Assembly: GCF_003086295.3 (NCBI RefSeq)
Contig: NC_092053.1
Span: forward strand, 85,683,671 to 85,747,670
Origin: Arachis hypogaea
Lineage: Eukaryota > Streptophyta > Magnoliopsida > Fabales > Fabaceae
Length of the DNA: 64,000 nt
Direction: 5' to 3'
Below the pieces are notes generated by a model. It did not search any database. It was not told the DNA's origin and saw only the letters and a list, made by a program, of their open reading frames with translations. This document shows, in pieces, positions 55,860 to 64,000 of this stretch (position 1 is the stretch's first letter; each line of letters starts with the position of its first letter). A program made the translations under genes and the position numbers.

Positions 55860-57730
55860 CACATTTTAATAGTTTTCGATAAGTTTGCCATCTTTTTAGC
55901 AGTTTTTCGACAGTTAGCCACTCTTGCGGCAGTTCTGTCTGTGTTCTCTTCCGACAGTTTCGTTTGCGTTTCCTTGTGGCAGTTCCGTCTGGGCATCTGG
56001 TGCACGAAATCACAATCACACTTTTGCAATTCCGTACAACTAACCAGCAAGTGCACTGGGTCGTCCAAGTAATACCTTACGTGAGTAAGGGTCGATCCCA
56101 CGGAGATTGTCGGCTTGAAGCAAGCTATGGTTATCTTGTAACTCTTAGTCAGGATATCAATAATAATTCTCAGTTTTAATAGGAATGAGTAAAAGAACAT
56201 GGATTAAATAATACTTGTTATGTATTAATGGAGAATGCGTTGAGGTTTTGGAGATGCTCTGTCTTCTGAATCTCTGCTTTTCTACTGTCTTCTTCTTCAC
56301 GCACGCAAGGCTCCTTCCATGGCAAGTTGTATGTTGGTGGGTCACCGTTGTCAATGGCTACCATCCGTCCTCTCAGTGAAAATGGTCCAGCTATGGATTT
56401 CGTAGGGCTAATCATCTGTCGTTTCTCACTAGTGTTGGAATAAGATCTATTGATCCTTTTGCACACTGTCACTGCGCCCAACATTTATGAGTTTGAAGCT
56501 CGTCACAGTCATCCCTTCCCGGATCCTACTCAGAATACCACAGACAATGTTTAGACTTTTCGGATCTCAAGAATACTGCCAATTGATTATAGCTTATGCC
56601 ACGAAGACTCTGATCTCACAGATTTGAATGCTCTATTGTTAGGAGAGGCAATCAAACTCGTGAACCAGGAACCAAAGAGATACACACTGAATCTAAGGTA
56701 GAACGGAAGTGGTTGTCAGGCACACGTTCATAGGTTGAGAATGGTGATGAGTGTCACAGATCATCACATTCATCATGCTGAAGTGCGAGTGAATATCTTA
56801 GAATAGAAACAAGCGTGATTGAATGGAAAACAGTAGTAATTGCATTAATCCATCGAGACACAGCAGAGCTCCTCACCCCCAACTATGGAGTTTAGAGACT
56901 CATGCCGTCAAAGATACAATATGAAACGTGTAAAATGTCATAAGGTCCCAAAATAAATCTCTAAAAGTAGTTTTTATACTAAACTAATAACCTAGGTTTA
57001 CAAAAAATGGGTAAACTAGGATAGATAGTGCAGAAATCCACTTTCGAGGCCCACTTGGTGTGTGCTTGGGCTAAGCATTGAAGCTTCCATATGTAGAGGC
57101 TTTTCTTAGAGTTAAACGCCAGGTTGCTGCCTATTTCTGGCGTTTAACTCCAGTTTTTATGCCAGTTCTGGCGTTTAACACCAGAATAGGGTAGAAAGTT
57201 GGCGTTAAACGCCAGTTTGCGTGATCTCAACTCGAACAAAGTATGAACTATTATATATTTCTGGAAAGCCCAGAACGTCTACTTTCCAACGCAATTGAGA
57301 GCGCACCAATTCGGCTTCTTGTAGCTCCAGGAAATCCATTTCAAGTGCAGAGAGGTCAGAATCCAACGGCATCTGCAGTCCTTTTTCGGCCTCTGAATCA
57401 GATTTTTGCTCAGGTCCCTCAATTTCAGCCAGAAAATACCTGAAATCACAGAAAAAACACACAAAATCATAGTAAAGTCCAGAAATGTAAACTTTGAATA
57501 AAAACTAATAAAAATATAACAAAAAGTTAATAAAATATACTAAAAACTACCTAAAAACAATGCCAAAAAGCGTATAAATTATCCGCACATCAGCATCCTT
57601 GTGGCAGTTCCGTCTACGCTTCTTTTCGACAGCTCTATCTGTGCTTCCTTTCGGCAGTTCCGTCTGTGCTTTTTTCCAACAGTTCTATCTGTGCTTTCTT
57701 CAGGCAGTTCCATTTGCGCCGGTTCTATTA
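55860..57730 (+). repeat. Internal minisatellite of the TRIM, split by the solo LTR
   Basis: The unit is about 25-26 bp, of the form GGCAGTTCCGTCTGTGCTTC, with at least three copies at 55935-55992 and five at 57598-57720. Variation is substantial. The inserted LTR lies within one unit. Confidence 0.7.
55998..57592 (-). repeat. Solo LTR in the TRIM
   Basis: 1595 bp, - strand ends TGATGTGCGG and TGCACCA, with perfect target duplication GCATC at 55993-55997 and 57593-57597. Same family as 8392-10156 and 38637-40178. It contains inverted GGCGTT/AACGCC repeats (57110-57220). Confidence 0.93.
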
Positions 57731-58005
57731 GTTTATGCATTTTTTTTATTTAGTTGTTTCAAATAAGTTTCAAACTCAAGTTGTCACTTGAGTTCGAGGA
57801 GGGATGTTAGAGTATAACTAGGATCAATTAGATCAATTAGCGTTATTTAACATATCTAAATATTTATTATACGATATTACGTCTTTATTATTTCGATTCT
57901 CTTAGCACTTATAAATCCCCTTTTATATTGTATCATTCTATACAACTTGAATACACAAAGCCTTTTCTCTACTGCTCTCTCTCTCTTACCCTATCTAATA
58001 ATAAT

Positions 58006-59034
58006 TTAGTTAGAAGTTCATTATTTTATAGTCATATATATATATATATAAACAATTGTAAAAAAAATCTTTTTATCACCTTGGATATTTTAACTCTTTT
58101 TTTCTCTTTATGTGTAATTTTGTTTTGCGTTGACTTTGTTTATTTAATGATGAAATATACTCATGTTAATTCTATCATATAATAGTTTATTTTTCTCCTA
58201 TGTATTTTTATTTGTATAGTTACTATTGATCTTGCTGTTTTTGTTTTCTTGAATTGTTCTTTATTTATTTTATGACTTGATAATTTAAATAAAAAATTAA
58301 AAAAAGAAAAAAAAAACGATGGCCAAAGGCAGAGGCTAGAAGCCTAAAGCAATAACATCATTCCTTAACATTATTATTATTAATACGAACTTTATTATTT
58401 CTTTTCTAACATTCTTTAATATGAGCTTCATTTTTTTCCTTTATTATTATTAATACTTTTATTATTTTCTTCTATAATTATAAATCTCCTTACAATAATT
58501 CTTTGATAGAATATCTTTTTGGTCTAATAGATTTTTTCGCTATTTTTCTGTCAAAAATAATTTATATTAAGAAAAAAAGAAGATAGAAATTAAATTCTAA
58601 AATTCAAATATAAATAAGATGTGCAAAAGGTAACTATTGAATTCATTTGGTAGATTTAAACTCTTTGTATTATCATTATTGAAAATTTGAAATACTATTA
58701 TAAAATTCTAGATATTTTTTATCTTATTGTTCTTAAATTATACATTATACCGTATTCTGTATATTTGAAGAGTTTCATTTTTTTGAAATAAGTGTGACAT
58801 TATATACTTTATTGGATACAAAGGGATAATGAGGTTGAAGAGAGTAACAAAATTCATAAATACAAATTTTTAGAATTTCTAGCACAATTAATAAATTTTT
58901 ATTTTCAAAATAAATTTTTACTATATTTTTATCTTTTATTTGATTTTTTTATAATTTTTTCTTGATTTTCTTAACTACTTATGATTGTAATAATTCATAA
59001 CAAATCTGTGCAGTTAAGATTCTGGCCCTAATCT
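58006..59034. other. AT-rich spacer, no gene
   Basis: A short AT microsatellite lies near 58035-58052. Several T- and A-runs; no frame or repeat boundary that I can support. Confidence 0.5.
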
Positions 59035-59059
59035 ATTTGATCTTCTCAGTGGTCTCTGC

Positions 59060-60100
59060 TACCAAATCCAACCCCAATGCACTTGCGTCACCGGCTTCAT
59101 ACCAACACAGTGGAGACTAGCACTTACATCCATAAAAAGCCTCATACGGAGCCATTCCAATGCTCGTATGAAAGCTGTTGTTGTATGCAAACTCCACCAA
59201 AGACATGTAATGGTCCCAGCTTCCCAGTCAATCTAAAACACACGCCCTTACAATATCCTCCAATGTCTGAATAGTCTTTTCCGACTGTCCATCCATTTGC
59301 AGATGATACACCGTGCTGAGACATAGTTTCGTACCGAAAGCTCTTTGGAAGCATCCCTAGAACCTCGAAATGAATTGGGGATCACGGTCCGATACTATGC
59401 TTGATGGCACCCCGTGCAACATCACCACCTCTTTAATGTACAACCTCACCAACTCCTCCAATGAGTAGTTCATCCGTATCGGCAAAAAGTGAGCGAACTT
59501 GGTCAATCAATCCACGATCACCCAAGCCACATCAAAACCTGCTCTAGTCTTCAGTAATCCTGCCACGAAGTCCAACGCAATTCCTTTCCACTTTCACTGA
59601 GGAATCTCAAGTGGCTGTAGTATTCCTGACGGTCTTAGGTGCGCTATCTTCACCTTCTGACACGTCAGACACTTAGACACAAGTGTAGCTACATCACCCT
59701 TTATCCCAAGCCACCAAAACCTCTTCTTTAAATTGTAATACATCTTCGTACTTCCTGCATGAATAGAGAATCCGCTATTATGTGCCTCCTTAAAGATATC
59801 TTGCCACAAATTTCCAACATTTGGCACGCAAATCCTACCCTTGTACCTCCATATTCCATCTCCGTCCCATGAAACTCCCCATTGGTTTCCTTTCTCAATT
59901 GCCGGCAACACCTTCTGTAACACCTGATCATCTTGTTGAGCTTTTAAAATTTTGGCCTTAATGTCACTAGAGATCTGCAGTTGATTCAGGCATACACTCC
60001 CATCAAATTTTCTAACACTTAGTCTCAAATCCCCAAACTTACTCACCAACTCCTCTTCCTTAATCATCATCCAAGTGATAGTCAATGACTTCCTGCTCAA
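59060..60100 (-). pseudogene. Integrase remnant
   Basis: N-terminal finger: EAHNSGFSIHAGSTKMYYNL, then CLTCQKVKIAHLRPSG. Core: LDFVAGL (D), [13 protein letters not shown] (D), MDGQSEKTIQTLED (E), and LVEFAYNNSFHTSIGMAPYE near the left end. The zinc-finger part (60100-59594) is open; the core has several stops (around 59590, 59510, 59360 and 59240). C-terminus missing. Confidence 0.85.
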
Positions 60101-61350
60101 GGCATCCGCTATAACGTTAGTCTTTCCGGGGTGATAACTTAACTCAAAGTCATAATCTTTCAGTAGCTCCTTTGACGCATATTGAGCTCCTTCTAATGTA
60201 AGATAAACTTGAGACTCTTGTGATCAGAAAAGACTCTAAACCTCACTCCGTACAAGTAGTGCCTCCAAATCTTCAATGCAAACATGACCGCTGCCAATTC
60301 CAAGTCATGAGTTAGTTAATTCACCTCATGTGGTTTTAGCTTACGCGAAGCATAAGATACCACATTCTGGTGTTGCATTAACACACAACCCAAGCCTTTC
60401 AACGATGTGTCACAGTAAACCTCAAACGGTTTGCGTGGTTCAGGTAGAATTAAAACTGGTGCTGAAGTCAACTTCTCTTTCAAAGTGTAAAAACTTTACT
60501 CACACTCGTACGTTCACACAAACAGTGTCTCTTTCCTTGTTAACTTAGTCATCAATAGTGCGATTTGTGAAAATCCGTTAATGAACCTTCGGTAATACCG
60601 GCTAACCCTAAGAAGCTTCTAATGCCAGCCACTGATGTCGGTCTCTCCCATTCCATTACTGCCTCAACCTTTGATGGGTCCACTGTTATCCCTCCTTTAC
60701 TCACTACGTGATCCAAGAACTTCACCTCTTCCTTCCAGAACTCAACTTAGACAATTTTGCATTCGATTTCTACTCCTTCAGGATTTGCAACACAATCCTC
60801 AGGTGCTCTTCATGCTCTTCTCCCGTCTTTGAGTAAACCAAAATGTCGTCTATGAAACCACCACAATCTTATCCAAAAAGGGATGAAATACTCTGTTCAT
60901 GTAATCCATGAACACAGTAGGTGCATTCCGCAACCCAAAGGACATCACCGCGTATTCATAGTAACCATAACATGTTCTAAACGCAATTTTGGGGATATCA
61001 TCCTCCTTCACCCTAATCTGATGGTAACCGGATCATAAATCAATCTTCAAAAACACTCCAGCTCCTTGCAACTGATCCATTAAGTCATCTATCCCCGGGA
61101 ACGGGTACTTGTTCTTCACAGTTACTTTGTTCAACTATCAGTAATCCATGCAGAGTCACATTCCTCCCTTTTTTTTCACCAATAAAACTGGCGCTCCCTC
61201 CGGAGATACACTCGATCGAATGAACATCTTGTTCAGAAGCTCTTCTAACTGAGTTTTAAGCTCTGCCAACTCTATCGGAGCCATTCTGTATGGTGCAATT
61301 GACACTGGTCCGGCTCCTAGCACCAAGTCTATCACAAATTCAATCTCCCT
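60101..61350 (-). pseudogene. Reverse transcriptase and RNase H remnant
   Basis: RT start at 61350-61200 ([36 protein letters not shown]). The catalytic [11 protein letters not shown] is readable at about 60830-60865. RNase H: VYCDTSLKGLGCVLMQ (about 60440), [22 protein letters not shown] and ADALSRKSL (about 60105). Catalytic residues survive, but the frame is broken many times. Confidence 0.8.
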
Positions 61351-61923
61351 TTAAGGTGGGAATTCAGGGATATCTTCAGAAAATACTTTTGAAAAATCTC
61401 TAACTACCGGAATTTGATCTAACTTCGATTCATCACCTAACACATTTGCAGCCAAAAGTATATAACCCTGACACTCTTTGCCACTACAGTTCACCATTAC
61501 AGAGTTTAGATAATGACCCTCAGCTACTACTGCTCCTCTTTCTCCTTCCGACATAAAGCGAATCGACTGTTCAAAATAATCCAACAATACTCGATTCTTA
61601 GACAACTAGTCAAACCCAAAAATCATCTTTAACTAAACCATTGGCAAACAAATTAAATCATGAACGAAGTTTCTAACCTCAATCTGGAAAGATATTTGCC
61701 TACAACCTAATCTAGTCACAACTGTTTGATACGAGGTATCCACATGCAAATCGAAAGCTAATTTTGACATTCTCAATCCTAGTTCCTCAACCTTATCAAA
61801 TACAATGAATGAATGTGAAGCTCTAGTATCATACAATACAACCAATGTCTTGTCACCAAATAAACATTTACCTCTCATCAAATGATCTGCTATAGCAGCA
61901 TCACTAGCGTTTATAGCAAACAC
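61351..61923 (-). pseudogene. Aspartic protease with altered active site
   Basis: Reads VVLYDTRASHSFIVFDKVEE, where the family has D-S/T-G-A; the essential Gly is Arg here. The second half (61605-61351) continues LSKNRVLLDYFEQSIRF, then VVRDFSKVFSEDIPEFPP. Stops around 61630 and 61610 separate the halves. Confidence 0.8.
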
Positions 61924-61929
61924 TCATCC

Positions 61930-62793
61930 TTGAGGTTGGTTCTGACACGCATTCGGATTCCTCCCATGAGGGTAATCCTTTGACATGTGTCCAAGCAATC
62001 CACGTAGAAAATAGCCACCTCCTCTCACCTAGTGGTAATGATCATAAGTGGGTCTCCTAATGCTTCCCTGACCTTCAGGGTGTTGAGGTGCATATCCACC
62101 CCGCTTGAAATTCTGACTCCTCGGCTGAAAGTACTTTCTAAGCCCACGGTTGTTGTTTTCTTCTCTAGTATCTCTTGCTAGTGCCACCTTCTTTGCACAA
62201 TCTTCAACCACTCGGGCCTTGTTCACCAACTCAAAAAATACCTGAATCTTCAAAGAGCCATAGCAGTCATGATGTTTTCCCTCAAATCTCCTTGGTACTT
62301 TAAGCATTTCCAACTCTCATAGGACTCTGGGGCACCCTGACGCACCCTAGAGAACCTGCAGGGTTTCTCAAACCTACTAGTGTACTCTACTACGAACAGT
62401 GAGCCTTGCTTCAGCTGCATAAGCTCCAACTCCTTAGCATCTCTTACTGATTTTGGGAAACACTTCTTGTAGAAGGTCGTCTAAAATACATCCCAAGAAA
62501 TTTCAGCATTCCAAAGTTGTAGTAATCGGCATTCTCCTTGCCACCAATGTTGAGCCTCTCCTAAAAGTTGGTACACCATAAACTCTACAAATTGATTATC
62601 CGAAACATGCTGGGCCTGCAGAGCATGCTTCATGGCTTAAAACCAATTGTCTGCTTCAGTAGGGTTGGTCGTCCCTCTGAAAGTTGGTGGATGAACCATT
62701 AGGAATGAAGCCAAGGTCATCGAAGTACCACCCAAGTTGTTACCATCTCCTTCTCCATTCCCATTTCCATTTCCATTTACAGCCAGTTGAGTG
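61930..62793 (-). pseudogene. Gag remnant
   Basis: Starts in NGNGNGEGDGNN, then MVHPPTFRG, FVEFMVYQLLGEAQHWWQGE, FYKKCFPKSVRDAKELELMQ and APESYESWKCLKYQGDLREN. The zinc-knuckle region (about 61960-62030) reads FLRGLLGHMSKDYP, with the Cys residues lost. Stops are at about 62485 and elsewhere. Related to the gag at 2-769 but clearly diverged from it. Confidence 0.8.
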
Positions 62794-64000
62794 TACGCGA
62801 GATCTTTTCTACAGGCACGGATTTCTCCGGAAGATCAGTAAAGGGAACACCTCTGCTGTATCATCAAGCATCTCAATCCTGATTGTCATTATGTCATCTT
62901 TAAGCCAAAACCTCTGTTGAGGTATGCTTGACAACGCGGCCATGGAGAACCTAGTTTTTAAACCGTATCGATTAGGAGTTTTGATTCTAGTTTTCGTAAA
63001 TAGTCTCTGTTTGACAAACCGGACTCGATTCATGAGAGAAGAGAGATAATAGTATAATATTATCATTATATTAGTATTCGAAGATGGTTGAATGATATTA
63101 TAAAGTTACCTAGTTTATTTTAGTTAAAAATAGGAAATCGGTTTAATCGGGTTCACAGTTTACTGGTGCAGCTTAGCAGCAGCACTCTCTGATGACTTTA
63201 GCAATGCTAAGGCCTCATCATACATGTTATATTCTCATAATAAATATGTTACTAGTATCATTTATGCTAGTAGCTCAGAAAATAATTTTTAGAGATGTTT
63301 TTACAAGTGTTCCGATACATCTAGTTTTAGTAGTTATACACCTGAGATATTTTAATATTATTTTAACCCACCTTCAAGCCAACCAATTACAACTCACCCT
63401 ACACCCCCAAAACCTCCAAGGCTGGTTCATTTGCTCCTTGTGGCCGAAAATCATCAAGAGAAAAAGGAGAGAAAAGTTCTTAGTTCCAAATCTTCAAAGC
63501 TTGATTTCTGCTGAACTAAAACTCAAATCAAAATTCCAATCCAACCAAAATGATTCTCTCTTCTTTCTCTACATAATCATATGACTTATCAAGGCTGGAA
63601 TCAAGGTGAGTTAGCTGCACCATCTCCCTTTTGCTTTGTTTTCAAGGAAACATGCTTAAACATGTGTTTTCTTGATGTTCTTCCATAGAAATCATGCTTA
63701 ACTTGACTTGAGGGCTAAGAAACGTTAATTTCCAGTAAGTCTAAGGTGAGATATCTCTTTCTAACATGCTGAGAGAGATTTGGTCAGTTGAGGGTTTGTG
63801 GATTTAAAGTTGTTCTTAATGTGATTTAGGAGGAAAAAGTGCTTAAGGACCACCTGAAAGTATAACCAAATTTGGAGCAGCAAAACCAGGTAGGGTTTGA
63901 TGAAATTAATCTTGATTGATTGTGTTTGAGTTGTGTGAATGTTGTATGATTTGGCTGTGCTAAAAATTGGTTGCATATATGATTGATTCTTGGTGAAAAT
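62794..64000 (+). repeat. Partial LTR, same family as 2044-6026
   Basis: Matches 2064-3260 closely in the same orientation (for example ATCTTTTCT, CTCCGGAAGATCAGTAAAGG, CTGGTGCAGCTTAGC). The first about 20 bp of the LTR, with its TGTAACAACCC end, are missing. The right part continues beyond the window, so the hairpin arrays are not seen. It joins a - strand gag directly. Confidence 0.85.

Larger units (their letters stand above)
55433..58000 (+). mobile_element. TRIM-like non-coding LTR element
   Basis: LTRs of 193-196 bp at 55433-55625 and 57805-58000 (start TGTTAGAGTATAA) and target duplication ATAAT at 55428-55432 and 58001-58005. Primer site TGGTATCAAAGCC at 55630 (tRNA-Met type, one mismatch) and purine tract GAGGAGGGA before the 3' LTR. 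TATA box TATAAAT at 55539. The interior (about 580 bp without the inserted solo LTR) encodes nothing and holds a 25-26 bp repeat. Total about 970 bp. Confidence 0.88.
59035..62793 (-). mobile_element. Decayed Tekay-like internal region, no LTRs
   Basis: On the - strand: gag (from 62793), protease, RT, RNase H, integrase up to about 59060. Both ends are cut: left in integrase, right in the first codons of gag, where an LTR of a related element in the opposite direction begins (62794). Many stops and shifts. Confidence 0.85.

Noticed and set aside
1..64000. tRNA or rRNA genes
   Set aside because: The only tRNA-like sequences are 13-18 bp primer sites next to LTRs; no cloverleaf or rRNA sequence is recognisable.

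Overview
The window is plant nuclear DNA made almost entirely of nested transposable elements. I see no host single-copy gene, rRNA, tRNA or CRISPR array. LTR lengths, tRNA-Asp and tRNA-Met-type primer sites, AT-rich spacers and several LTR sequences I recognise as typical of peanut (Arachis) repeats point to an Arachis-type legume genome. That assignment is from memory and was not checked by a search. Nearly every reading frame carries stops or frameshifts, so this is old pericentromere-like or intergenic repeat DNA.

Layout. 1-6026: 3' part of a Ty3/gypsy chromovirus (Del/Tekay type, + strand) with a 4.0-kb 3' LTR, inserted in the gag of an Athila-like element on the - strand (6027-10156; gag start, A-rich leader, primer site and 1.77-kb 5' LTR). 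10157-11299: fragment of an Athila-type accessory gene (+). 12314-36386: complete Tat-lineage element on the - strand (534-bp LTRs, TSD CTAAC) with gag-PR-RT-RH-INT and an antisense gene at its 3' end. It is split by a 13.6-kb non-autonomous Athila-like element (16807-30406, TSD GGAGG), whose gag is itself split by an inverted solo LTR of the same family (19787-22142, TSD TGGTG). 36839-37600: probable TIR transposon. 37823-44235: 5'-truncated L1-type LINE (14-16 bp TSD, poly-A) with a solo LTR in ORF1 (38637-40178, TSD CTCTC). 46166-55016: chromovirus with 417-bp LTRs (- strand), with a 3.8-kb solo LTR sitting in a deletion of its RT. 55433-58000: TRIM-like element (193-bp LTRs, TSD ATAAT) split by another solo LTR (55998-57592, TSD GCATC). 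59035-62793: decayed Tekay-like internal region (- strand) abutting, in opposite orientation, a partial copy (62794-64000) of the LTR seen at 2044.

No genes work together here in a pathway; the elements carry the usual gag, protease, reverse transcriptase, RNase H and integrase functions. The most unusual signal is structural. Four LTR families each hold arrays of short hairpins, and in two of them the stems differ from copy to copy while staying complementary. Other points of note are a 2.3-kb inverted LTR pair, an antisense gene and accessory genes with their own candidate promoters, and a chromovirus whose gag start codon is fused to its LTR end.
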